NCBI GenBank assembly: GCA_910587455.1
Contig: CAJULK010000003.1
Location: 110,636 to 174,635, forward strand
Direction: 5' to 3'
Length of the DNA: 64,000 nucleotides
Source of the DNA: an uncultured Christensenellaceae bacterium
GTDB taxonomy: Bacteria; Bacillota; Clostridia; Christensenellales; Pumilibacteraceae
The notes beneath the pieces are model-generated. The model was not told the DNA's origin. It saw only the letters and a program-made list of their open reading frames with translations, and did not search any database. The translations under genes and the position numbers were made by a program. Below, piece after piece: positions 56,618 to 64,000 of the stretch (position 1 is its first letter; each line of letters begins with the position of its first letter).

Positions 56618-56968
56618 ATGCGTAAATTCAATGTAGTAGTAAACGGTAAAGCGTACGAAGTGGACGTGGAAGAACTCGGCGGAGATAACACCTCATCCGT
56701 TTCGTCGGCGCCTGTCGTTGCGCCTGCGACCGAAGCAAAGCCTGCGGCACCCGCGGGCGGCACGGCGGTCAAAGCGCCCATGCCCGGACTCATTCTTTCT
56801 CTTTCTCACGCCGACGGCGACTCCGTAAAAAAGGACGACAAAGTTTGCGTGCTCGAAGCGATGAAGATGGAAAACGATATTTTCGCACCCGCAGGCGGCA
56901 CGATTACTTATGCCGTTAAGAAAGGCGACAACATCGATACCGGTGCGGTCATAGCTTACATCAAGTAA
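56618..56968 (+). CDS. Biotin carboxyl carrier protein of the decarboxylase complex
   Basis: The 116-residue protein is a stand-alone biotinyl domain with an N-terminal strand region (KFNVVVNGKAYEVDVEEL), an Ala/Pro-rich linker (about 30-48), and the lipoyl/biotinyl fold. The biotin site VLEAMKMENDIFAP is at about residues 78-91, with Lys in EAMKM. It corresponds to MmdC or the 1.3S transcarboxylase subunit. GGAGGA precedes the ATG. It should carry CO2 between the carboxyltransferases and the membrane pump. Confidence 0.93.
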   Translation: MRKFNVVVNGKAYEVDVEELGGDNTSSVSSAPVVAPATEAKPAAPAGGTAVKAPMPGLILSLSHADGDSVKKDDKVCVLEAMKMENDIFAPAGGTITYAVKKGDNIDTGAVIAYIK

Positions 56969-56979
56969 GGAGCGATCGC

Positions 56980-58125
56980 GTGAATTTTATAGATATTCTC
57001 AAAAACCTATGGGTCAACACGGGATTCGCACATTCCGAATGGCAGAATTACGTCATGCTCGTCATTGCGTGCGTCCTGTTGTTTGTCGGTATAGGACTTA
57101 AGAAGGAACCGCTGTTGCTTGTGCCTATCGGGTTCGGAATGTTGCTTATAAACATACCGGGCGCGCATGAGATACTGCTTAAAGAGCCGACAGACGGCGC
57201 GATAGGCGGGTTTATGTGGTATGTAAGCCGCGGAGTCAAGTGGGTAATATTCCCGCCGATCATATTCTTGGGGATAGGTGCTATGACCGATTTCGGTCCG
57301 CTGATAGCCAATCCCAAGAGTTTTCTTTTGGGCGCGGCGGCGCAGCTCGGCATATTTATCACGCTGTTCTGCGCTATTCCGATATTCGGCGAAAAGGTTG
57401 CTGCGGCAACCGCCATAATAGGCGGTGCGGACGGACCTACGTCTATTTATGTCGCGTCTAAAATGGGCGTATCCAACGCTACGCTGTCGGCAATAACCGT
57501 GGCTGCTTATTCGTATATGGCGCTCATACCGATCATACAGCCGCCGCTTATGAAGCTGATAACGACAAAGAAAGAGCGAGCTATCAAAATGAAGCAGCTC
57601 CGTCCCGTTTCGAAACGTGAGAAGATAATTTTCCCGATAGTAATAACGGTTGTTTGCGGTCTTATATTGCCCGACTCGTTGCCGTTGCTCGGAATGTTGA
57701 TGCTCGGCAATCTCTTGAAAGAATGTTTGGTGACTGACAGACTGTCGCAAACAGCGAGCAACGGGCTAATGAATGCGATAACGATATTCCTCGGCATAAC
57801 GGTAGGCACAATGGCATACGGCGTGGAGTTTTTGGATACGGACACGCTCATTATCGTTGCGCTCGGGTTGTGCGCGTTTGTAATGGGCACGATAGGCGGA
57901 CTTTTAATGGGCAAGCTGATGTGCCTGCTTACTCACGGTAAGATCAATCCGCTGATCGGAAGCGCGGGTGTTTCGGCGGTTCCGATGGCGGCGCGAGTAT
58001 CGCAAACCGTTGCGCAAAAGGAAGATCCGAACAACTATCTGCTCATGCATGCTATGGGTCCGAATGTTGCGGGCGTTATCGGTTCTGCGGTAGCCGCGGG
58101 CGTACTTCTCGCAATGTTCCCTTAA
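56980..58125 (+). CDS. oadB: Sodium-pump decarboxylase beta subunit (OadB/MmdB-like)
   Basis: The beta subunit decarboxylates carboxybiotin and couples this to Na+ export. The 381-residue protein has about nine to eleven membrane segments. It shows the conserved GIGAMTDFGPLIANP, AIIGGADGPTSIYVASKM, AYSYMALIPIIQPP, GNLLKECLVTDRLSQTA and INPLIGSAGVSAVPMAARV, with the Asp in GGADGPT corresponding to the ion-coupling Asp203 of OadB. Start is GTG at 56980 after AAGGAG. Confidence 0.95.
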   Translation: MNFIDILKNLWVNTGFAHSEWQNYVMLVIACVLLFVGIGLKKEPLLLVPIGFGMLLINIPGAHEILLKEPTDGAIGGFMWYVSRGVKWVIFPPIIFLGIGAMTDFGPLIANPKSFLLGAAAQLGIFITLFCAIPIFGEKVAAATAIIGGADGPTSIYVASKMGVSNATLSAITVAAYSYMALIPIIQPPLMKLITTKKERAIKMKQLRPVSKREKIIFPIVITVVCGLILPDSLPLLGMLMLGNLLKECLVTDRLSQTASNGLMNAITIFLGITVGTMAYGVEFLDTDTLIIVALGLCAFVMGTIGGLLMGKLMCLLTHGKINPLIGSAGVSAVPMAARVSQTVAQKEDPNNYLLMHAMGPNVAGVIGSAVAAGVLLAMFP

Positions 58126-58178
58126 ACGTCCGCTATGACGAAAGTCGGCGGACACGACAAAAAACGGAGATAATCATT

Positions 58179-59576
58179 ATGGCAAAAGTAAAGATTATGG
58201 AAACGATATTGCGCGACGCGCACCAATCGCAGGCTGCGACGAGAATGCGCACCGACGAAATGCTTCCCGCGGCGAAGCTGTTGGACGACGTCGGTTTTTA
58301 CGCGCTGGAAGCATGGGGCGGCGCAACATTCGATTCGTGTTTGAGATATCTCGACGAAGACCCGTGGGACAGGCTGCGTTCGCTTCGCAAAGCTATACCG
58401 AATACTAAACTGCAAATGCTTTTCCGCGGACAGAATATCCTCGGATATAAACATTACGCAGACGACGTAGTTGACGAGTTTTGCCGACTTTCCGTAAAGA
58501 ACGGTATCGACGTTATTCGTATATTCGATGCGCTGAACGATATTCGGAATATGAAGCAGGCAATAGACAGTACAAAAAAACACGGCGGCACCGTTGAAGC
58601 CGCACTGTGCTATACGACGAGCAAAGTGCATACTATAGACTATTTCGTCGATCTTGCCGTTAAACTCGAAAGCATGGGCGCCGATATAATATGCATTAAA
58701 GATATGGCGAATCTGTTGCTTCCGTATGTTGCGTACGAGCTTGTTTCGCGGATTAAAGACAAAGTAAAAATACCCGTACACTTGCATACTCACAACACTG
58801 CTGGCACGGGCGATATGGTCAACCTCAAAGCTATCGAAGCGGGTTGCGATATTGTGGATACCGCGCTGTCGCCGTTGGGCAACGGCACGAGTCAGCCCGC
58901 AACGGAGTCGCTTGTCGCGTCGCTTCAGGGCACAGAATACGATACGGGGCTCGATCTCGACAAGCTCAATAAGTGCACGGTATATTTCCGCAAGGTTGCC
59001 GACAGATTGGTTGCCGACGGTATTTTGAATCCCAAGGTTTTGAAAGTAGACGTAAATGCGCTTATTTATCAAGTTCCGGGCGGTATGCTTAGCAATCTTA
59101 TAAGTCAGTTGAAACAGCAGAACGCTTCCGACAGGCTTACCGAAGTTCTCGAAGAAGTTCCGAGAGTGCGAGCCGATCTCGGATTTCCGCCGCTTGTTAC
59201 GCCGAGCTCGCAGATCGTAGGCACGCAAGCCGTGCTCAACGTCTTGAACGGGGAACGCTACAAAACGGTAACCAAGGAAACAAGGGGAGTTCTTGCGGGC
59301 GAATACGGAAAACTTCCTATAGAGCCCGACGCAAAAGTGCTTAAAAAGATACTCGGCGACGCGCCGCGGATAACGTGCAGACCGGCCGATAATATCGCGC
59401 CCGAGCTCGATGTATACAAAAAAGAAATCGAAGAGTACGCGATACAGGAAGAGGACGTGCTCACGTACGCGCTGTTCCCGCAACTTGCTATTCCGTTCTT
59501 CAAAAAGCGCGAAGCAAGACTCCACGGAATAGACAAAACCATATACGACGGAGCTAACAAGGTTCAGCCTATATGA
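58179..59576 (+). CDS. oadA: Oxaloacetate decarboxylase/pyruvate carboxyltransferase alpha subunit (OadA/5S-like)
   Basis: This is the pyruvate-type carboxyltransferase. The 465-residue protein has a TIM barrel with ETILRDAHQSQAATRM (metal Asp), LEAWGGATFDSCLRYL, MLFRGQNILGY, IKDMANLLLPY with the carbamylated Lys, and the metal ligands HLHTHNT, followed by the conserved C-terminal part with PGGMLSNLISQL. It lacks a fused biotin domain; the carrier is the separate gene at 56618. It resembles transcarboxylase 5S or PycB without biotin. A CGGAGA-type site precedes the ATG. surE overlaps its stop. Confidence 0.92.
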   Translation: MAKVKIMETILRDAHQSQAATRMRTDEMLPAAKLLDDVGFYALEAWGGATFDSCLRYLDEDPWDRLRSLRKAIPNTKLQMLFRGQNILGYKHYADDVVDEFCRLSVKNGIDVIRIFDALNDIRNMKQAIDSTKKHGGTVEAALCYTTSKVHTIDYFVDLAVKLESMGADIICIKDMANLLLPYVAYELVSRIKDKVKIPVHLHTHNTAGTGDMVNLKAIEAGCDIVDTALSPLGNGTSQPATESLVASLQGTEYDTGLDLDKLNKCTVYFRKVADRLVADGILNPKVLKVDVNALIYQVPGGMLSNLISQLKQQNASDRLTEVLEEVPRVRADLGFPPLVTPSSQIVGTQAVLNVLNGERYKTVTKETRGVLAGEYGKLPIEPDAKVLKKILGDAPRITCRPADNIAPELDVYKKEIEEYAIQEEDVLTYALFPQLAIPFFKKREARLHGIDKTIYDGANKVQPI

Positions 59577-60313
59577 GAATACTTTTTACAAACGACGACG
59601 GTTATGATTCTTACGGGATTCATGCCGTCGCCGATTTATTTAGCCGAGATTACGAAATCGCGGTAGTTGCGCCCGATGTGCAAAAATCGGGGTTTTCCCA
59701 TTCTTTGACGCTTGAGCCGAACGGATTGACGTTAAAAGAAATAGGCGGTTACGGCTATAAAGTGTATGCTGTAGGCGGAACGCCGGTGGATTGCGTAAAA
59801 ATAGCGTTTTTCAAGCTGTTCGTAAAGCCCGACGTGGTTATTTCGGGAATAAACAACGGATTGAATTTGGGCAGCGACGTAATGTATTCGGGCACTATCG
59901 CCGCGGCAACCGACGCGGCTCATCTCGGCGCGCGTGCGATAGCTCTGTCGTGCGACCGTCACGGCGATACCGTTTCGGACTGCAAAGCGCTGGCAAAATT
60001 TATTTTCGATAATTTCGCGCTTATTACTTCTTTTGATTTGCCGCCGAAAACGGTTATAAATATAAATTACCCGAGCGTTAGTCCTCGCGGAGCCGTCGTA
60101 ACCAAGATGAGCACGCTCGATACATTTAAGGACGGGTATGTCGAAGCGAACGGGATTTTGATGCCGTGCGGGAAGCGGGATTATACGGGGCTCGATCGAC
60201 AAACGGACGAGGCGCTGTGCCGAGACGGGTATATAACAGTTACGCCGCTCAAAATGGACAGGACGGATTATACGGTACTCGAAAATATCGGGAGCGCGGA
60301 GTTTGTTTTATGA
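59573..60313 (+). CDS. surE: 5'/3'-nucleotidase SurE
   Basis: SurE is a metal-dependent survival nucleotidase. The 246-residue product has the N-terminal metal motif ILFTNDDGYDSYGIHAV, APDVQKSGFSHSLT, GTPVDCVKIA, and SGINNGLNLGSDVMYSGT with the conserved Asn. ATG overlaps the oadA stop (ATGA), so translation may be coupled with the pump operon. The last residues overlap the next gene by 4 bases. Confidence 0.94.
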   Translation: MRILFTNDDGYDSYGIHAVADLFSRDYEIAVVAPDVQKSGFSHSLTLEPNGLTLKEIGGYGYKVYAVGGTPVDCVKIAFFKLFVKPDVVISGINNGLNLGSDVMYSGTIAAATDAAHLGARAIALSCDRHGDTVSDCKALAKFIFDNFALITSFDLPPKTVININYPSVSPRGAVVTKMSTLDTFKDGYVEANGILMPCGKRDYTGLDRQTDEALCRDGYITVTPLKMDRTDYTVLENIGSAEFVL

Positions 60314-61506
60314 AGATTGCGGTCATAGGTGCCGGTGCGGCAGGGCTGGTTGCGGCGGGAAGTGCGAAGGGTGCGGAAGTAACGGTTTTCGATCATTCGG
60401 ATAAGGTCGGGAAAAAGATATACATAACGGGTAAAGGCCGATGCAATTTTACCAATGTGTGCGATTCCGAAACTTTTCTTTCCAATGTCGTCAATAATGC
60501 TATGTTTCTTCGCGGCGCGATCGCGAGGTTTTCACCAAACGACGCGTTGAATCTGATGAATCAAAACGGATGTAAGACTAAGGTGGAGCGCGGACGGCGG
60601 GCGTTTCCGCAATCGGACAAAGCGAGCGACGTTACAAAGGCGCTCGTTAAGTACGCCGAACGCAACGGCGCGGAAATAAGGCTTTACAGTGACATTAAGG
60701 ACATAACGCCAAACAACAACGGATTTACTGTGAGATATATCGGCGGGAGCGGCGACTTCGATAAAGTGATCGTTTGTACGGGCGGACTCAGCTATCCCGT
60801 TACCGGTTCGGACGGCAGTTTTTGGGAGATAATAAAGAAGCTCGGACATTCTATGATCCCGCCCAAACCGTCGCTCGTCGCACTCGAAACGCGTGAAGAT
60901 CTGTCAGGTGCCGAAGGGCTGTCGCTGAAAAACGTAACGCTTAATTGCGGTAAACATTCGATCTTCGGCGAATTGCTGATAACCGATAACGGTATATCGG
61001 GCCCGATAGCGCTCACTCTGTCGGCTTTTATGTCGCGCGAAAAGTATCCGTACGATATAAGCATCGATTTCAAGCCGGCGATGACTGACGATGAACTCGA
61101 TAGCAGGCTTATCAAGGATTTCGGCAATAATATCAACAGGCAATTCAAAAATGCGCTTGACTTCCTCTTGCCAAAATCCATAATTCCGTATATAATAGAA
61201 CGGTCGGGTATATCTCCTAATAAACAAGTCAACTCCGTAACAAAAGAAGAACGCAAACGGCTTGCGCATACCGTAAAACATTTCGAACTCACGGTAACTG
61301 GTAATGCCGGCTTTGATCGCGCCGTTGTGACGAGCGGGGGAGTTGACGTTCGTCAGGTCAATCCCAAGACCATGGAATCAAAGCTCGTGCGCGGACTGTA
61401 TTTCGGCGGAGAGGTGCTCGACGTCGATGCGCTGACTGGCGGATATAATTTTCATATTGCGCTCGCTACGGGATACACGGCGGGTGCTGCGGCGGTAAAC
61501 TCATGA
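60310..61506 (+). CDS. BaiN/HI0933-type NAD(P)/FAD-dependent oxidoreductase
   Basis: The 398-residue flavoprotein begins with MKIAVIGAGAAGLVAAGSAK, a Rossmann FAD loop GAGAAG, followed by KKIYITGKGRCNFTNVC and FPQSDKASDVTKAL. The family-specific CTGGLSYPVTGSDG and the C-terminal TSGGVDVRQVNPKTMESK plus GLYFGGEVLDVDALTGGYN complete the HI0933 pattern. These enzymes include BaiN, implicated in bile acid metabolism, but most are uncharacterised. ATG at 60310 overlaps the surE stop; upstream in-frame codons belong to surE. Confidence 0.92.
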   Translation: MKIAVIGAGAAGLVAAGSAKGAEVTVFDHSDKVGKKIYITGKGRCNFTNVCDSETFLSNVVNNAMFLRGAIARFSPNDALNLMNQNGCKTKVERGRRAFPQSDKASDVTKALVKYAERNGAEIRLYSDIKDITPNNNGFTVRYIGGSGDFDKVIVCTGGLSYPVTGSDGSFWEIIKKLGHSMIPPKPSLVALETREDLSGAEGLSLKNVTLNCGKHSIFGELLITDNGISGPIALTLSAFMSREKYPYDISIDFKPAMTDDELDSRLIKDFGNNINRQFKNALDFLLPKSIIPYIIERSGISPNKQVNSVTKEERKRLAHTVKHFELTVTGNAGFDRAVVTSGGVDVRQVNPKTMESKLVRGLYFGGEVLDVDALTGGYNFHIALATGYTAGAAAVNS

Positions 61507-62516
61507 AGAAACTTATTTCGATACGCGGCGCTGTGACCGCGGCAAACACACGAAGCGACATTGCCTACAAATCGCGCAAGCTCGTAGACAGAATTTATTT
61601 TAAGAACGGGCTTACCGATGCGGACGTCGTTAATGCCGTCTTTTCGGTTACGTCGGATCTGACTGCCGAATATCCCGCACATGCAGTGAGGGAAACGGGG
61701 CGCGATATAGCTTTATTTTCGTGTGCCGAGCCGAATATCGACGGGACTTTGCGCGGCTGTATACGCGTGATGATAACCGCGTATTCGAATGAAAAGCCGC
61801 GTCATATATATCTCGGAAAAGCACGCACGCTCAGACCCGATCTTACGGGCGTGTATTCGATTGCACTCGACGGCCCGTCCGGAGCGGGGAAAAGCACCGT
61901 CGCAAAACAGGTAGCAAAGCGTCTCGGGCTTACGTATCTCGATACGGGCGCGCTTTACAGAACGCTCGGATTAAAGTGTCTCGATTGCGGCGTCGGCACA
62001 AAGAACGCTTCCGCCGTGGAAAAGTGTCTTAAAAGCGTCGAGGTCGGTATAGAATATGCGGACGGAGTTCAGCGCGTATTGCTTGACGGCAGCGATGTTT
62101 CGGGGCGCATACGCACGCCTGAGGTGTCTATGGCGGCATCCGATGTTTCGGCAGTGCCGTATGTGCGTGAAAAATTGCTCGATATTCAACGCGACGCCGC
62201 AAAGAAAAGTTCGGTAATACTCGACGGCCGCGATATAGGCACGGTAGTTTTGCCCGATGCGGAATTCAAGTTCTATCTTACTGCGTCTGCGCAAGTTCGC
62301 GCAAAACGTCGCTATGACGAACTTATAGGCAAAGGGCAAGACGTAACGTTAGACGGCGTGCTTCGCGACGTTAACGAGCGTGACAAAAACGATTCGACTC
62401 GAAAGATCGCGCCGCTTAAACGCGCGTTCGACGCCGTGGAAATAAATTCGGACGAACTTACGGCAGAACAAGTTGCGGACTTTATTGTCGACTACGTGTC
62501 GGAGGATACCGAGTGA
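61503..62516 (+). CDS. cmk: Fusion of AroH-type chorismate mutase and cytidylate kinase
   Basis: Residues 1 to about 116 match AroH-class chorismate mutase: ISIRGAVTAANT (Arg8 as AroH Arg7), TSDLTAEYPAHAVRE, CAEPNIDGTLRGCIRVM (Glu76 as Glu78, Arg88 as Arg90), RHIYLGKA (Tyr103 as Tyr108) and LRPDL (Arg111 as Arg116). Residues about 118-337 are cytidylate kinase with Walker A GPSGAGKST (124-132), TYLDTGALYRTLGL, ILDGRDIGTVVLPDAEFKFY and RDVNERDKNDSTR. The first enzyme would make prephenate, the second phosphorylates CMP. One frame with no stop joins them near base 61850. cmk-plsC-ispH order is typical for clostridia. Confidence 0.93.
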   Translation: MKKLISIRGAVTAANTRSDIAYKSRKLVDRIYFKNGLTDADVVNAVFSVTSDLTAEYPAHAVRETGRDIALFSCAEPNIDGTLRGCIRVMITAYSNEKPRHIYLGKARTLRPDLTGVYSIALDGPSGAGKSTVAKQVAKRLGLTYLDTGALYRTLGLKCLDCGVGTKNASAVEKCLKSVEVGIEYADGVQRVLLDGSDVSGRIRTPEVSMAASDVSAVPYVREKLLDIQRDAAKKSSVILDGRDIGTVVLPDAEFKFYLTASAQVRAKRRYDELIGKGQDVTLDGVLRDVNERDKNDSTRKIAPLKRAFDAVEINSDELTAEQVADFIVDYVSEDTE

Positions 62517-63232
62517 AACGGTTTTTCATGACTTTACGCGCCATACTTTATCCGCTCGGAAGTCTTATTTTTCCTTGCAAAATTATGGATAAGGACAAGT
62601 ATAAAAAATACGCGCGCGGAGAAGTGTTGATATCCAATCATTTGTCTTGGATAGATATAGTGTATATGATTTTCAGAGTGCCGGGCTTCAAGCGGTATCT
62701 TTCCAAAAAGGAAAATTCGGGAAGCAAATTGCAACACGCCTTTTTGCGCAGCGTGGGGGTGATCTTTGTGGACCGCGAAAAACCGGAGCTTTCATCGATG
62801 CGCGAGTGTTTGACCGCATTGAAAAACGGCGAATCGTTATCCGTATTTCCCGAAGGCACGCGCAATAAAACGGGGCGGGAATTGCAACCGTTCCATTCGG
62901 GTGCGGCCATGTTTGCGCTTAAAGGCAAAGTCCCCGTTATCCCGGTGGTCTTTCATCATAAGGGTAGATTTTTCCGCCGCAACTATATGGGTTACGGCGA
63001 TCCCGTTTATCTCGACGATCTTTATTCGAGACGGCTGGACGAAGAAGTTTTGAACGAGGCTACCGAAAGATTCCGTGCGGCAATGCAAAAGACGCTCGAC
63101 AAGCTCGACAGATGGGTAGAAGAAAAGGGATATAAAAAGGATAAAAAAATATCGAGACGGAATAAACGCGATCTCGAAAAACAATATAAAGCGGCAAAGA
63201 AAGAATATGCTCGAAATACGCATTGCAAATAA
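62513..63232 (+). CDS. plsC: 1-acyl-sn-glycerol-3-phosphate acyltransferase
   Basis: PlsC makes phosphatidate from lysophosphatidate. The 239-residue protein has an N-terminal hydrophobic region, the acyltransferase motif SNHLSWIDIVY (HX4D), VDREKPE, and FPEGTRNKTGRELQPFHSGA (EGTR motif) with VPVIPVVF. The C-terminal 50 residues are a very basic helical tail (KKDKKISRRNKRDLEKQYKA). GTG start at 62513 overlaps the cmk stop and has GGAGG about 8 bases upstream. The end overlaps ispH by 26 bases. Confidence 0.95.
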   Translation: MKRFFMTLRAILYPLGSLIFPCKIMDKDKYKKYARGEVLISNHLSWIDIVYMIFRVPGFKRYLSKKENSGSKLQHAFLRSVGVIFVDREKPELSSMRECLTALKNGESLSVFPEGTRNKTGRELQPFHSGAAMFALKGKVPVIPVVFHHKGRFFRRNYMGYGDPVYLDDLYSRRLDEEVLNEATERFRAAMQKTLDKLDRWVEEKGYKKDKKISRRNKRDLEKQYKAAKKEYARNTHCK

Positions 63233-64000
63233 CGCGGGATTTTGCTTCGGCGTCAAAGAGGCGGTGCGAACGGCAAAAGAACATGCTGCCGACAAAGGTT
63301 GTTATCTTCTCGGCGATATTATTCACAATAAAGCCGTTGTTGCCGATCTCGAATCGCGCGGGCTCAATATCGTCGATACGGTGGAGCAGTTGCCGAACGG
63401 TGCAGGCGGAACTGTTATCATAAGGTCGCACGGCGCTACGCGAAAAACGTATGACGAGATCCGCGCCAAGGGTTACGATATTATAGATGCGACCTGTCCG
63501 TTTGTTTCCAAAATACACGCCATCGTGCGTAAACATTTCGACGACGGCTATCATATAGTGATAGTGGGCGCACGGGAGCATCCGGAAGTGATTGCGACAA
63601 ACGGATGGTGCGACGGTTCGGCTACGATTGTCGAAGCGGATTCCGATCTTTCGGGGCTTGAAAAGTACGAAAAACTGTGCGTCGTTTGTCAGACGACATT
63701 CGACGCGAAAAAATTCGAAGAACTTTCTAAAAAAATATCTAAAATTCATTCAAAAACGGTTGAAATTTTCGACACGATTTGCTATACTACTTATGAGCGC
63801 CAAAAGGAAGCGGTTTTACTCGCCGCAGAATGTGACGTGATGCTTGTCGTGGGCGATAAGCGAAGTTCCAACACAAACAAGTTGTACGAGCTTTGCGCCG
63901 CGGTTAACGGCAACACATATTTCGTTCAATCCGCAAGCGAACTCGAAAAAATCAAATTTCCCCGCAGCGGCGTGGTAGGTATCGTCGCCGGGGCATCGAC
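63207..64000 (+). CDS. ispH: 4-hydroxy-3-methylbut-2-enyl diphosphate reductase (3' end cut by window)
   Basis: IspH (LytB) is the [4Fe-4S] enzyme that turns HMBPP into IPP and DMAPP, the last MEP step. The 264 visible residues carry all three cluster Cys motifs: NNAGFCFGVKEAV (Cys13), DATCPFVSKIH and FDTICYTTYERQKEAV. HNKAVVADLESRGL, RSHGATRKTYD and VVGDKRSSNTNKLYEL are also present. The frame is open at base 64000. Only about 25 residues of a normal IspH are missing; a fused S1 domain, known in clostridia, cannot be excluded. ATG lies inside plsC. Confidence 0.96.
   Translation, partial: MLEIRIANNAGFCFGVKEAVRTAKEHAADKGCYLLGDIIHNKAVVADLESRGLNIVDTVEQLPNGAGGTVIIRSHGATRKTYDEIRAKGYDIIDATCPFVSKIHAIVRKHFDDGYHIVIVGAREHPEVIATNGWCDGSATIVEADSDLSGLEKYEKLCVVCQTTFDAKKFEELSKKISKIHSKTVEIFDTICYTTYERQKEAVLLAAECDVMLVVGDKRSSNTNKLYELCAAVNGNTYFVQSASELEKIKFPRSGVVGIVAGAS

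Noticed and set aside
58122..59525. A 467-codon minus-strand frame opposite oadA
   Set aside because: Fully antisense to a conserved gene, no start signal, no recognisable domain.
1..64000. CRISPR arrays, tRNA or rRNA genes, insertion sequences, prophage or attachment sites
   Set aside because: I saw no regularly spaced repeats, no tRNA-like cloverleaf, no rRNA sequence and no transposase or integrase motif.

Overview
The window is a gene-dense chromosomal segment of about 50% GC. It comes from a member of the Bacillota, most likely an uncultured, anaerobic, clostridia-like lineage. The evidence is gene order that follows Bacillus/Clostridium block by block, a complete spoIIIA operon, spoIVB, spoVM and gerW (ytfJ), a PolC-type protein in the usual polC position, the methylerythritol phosphate (MEP) isoprenoid route, and a biotin-dependent sodium-pump decarboxylase cluster. 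I see no rRNA, tRNA, IS element, prophage or CRISPR array. All genes are on the + strand except rpmB (37645-37836) and one lipoprotein gene (44935-45555).

Layout. (1) 2-17516: rpsB(end)-tsf-pyrH-frr-uppS-cdsA-dxr-rseP-ispG-[truncated polC]-rimP-nusA-rnpM-ylxQ-infB-rbfA-nrnA-truB-ribF, the classic translation, envelope and isoprenoid superoperon. (2) 17513-20031: an endonuclease IV-like gene, an M24 peptidase and efp. (3) 20182-24773: spoIIIAA-AH. (4) 24971-33381: asp23-like (yqhY)-nusB-folD-xseA-xseB-ispA-dxs-nadK-recN. accBC, tlyA and argR, often present in this block, are absent. (5) 33506-37546: spoIVB, a receiver-less Spo0A-like gene, a SpoIIM-like gene, a dacF-like gene, rpe and the 26-residue spoVM. 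(6) 37645-44878: rpmB (reverse), yloU-like, fakA, recG, comEC and an orphan membrane protein. (7) 44935-47771: a lipoprotein (reverse), then infC-rpmI-rplT behind an attenuator-like leader, and a TrmH-family methylase. (8) 47853-54807: yebC, lysA, an M50 protease, scpA-scpB, a DUF2953-like gene, gerW, a D,D-carboxypeptidase and rluB. (9) 54907-59576: a five-gene carboxyltransferase and sodium-pump operon. (10) 59573-64000: surE, a BaiN-type flavoprotein, an AroH-Cmk fusion, plsC and ispH (cut by the window end).

How the genes work together. dxs, dxr, ispG and ispH supply isoprenoid precursors, ispA elongates them, and uppS makes the undecaprenyl carrier for the wall. cdsA, plsC and fakA serve phospholipid synthesis. 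rimP, rbfA, infB, infC, efp, frr and tsf serve ribosome assembly and translation. The spoIIIA operon, spoIVB, spoVM, gerW and two D,D-carboxypeptidases indicate an endospore programme, although its master regulator appears here only as a DNA-binding domain.

Most unusual points: an AroH-type chorismate mutase fused to cytidylate kinase; a PolC reduced to its N-terminal, OB and exonuclease parts; a Spo0A-like protein without a receiver domain; rimP apparently starting at AUA and infC at AUU; two different carboxyltransferases in one sodium-pump operon; and two promoters (nadK, rpe) placed so that their mRNAs should be leaderless. All assignments come from reading the sequence and from recalled family motifs. 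No database search was run.
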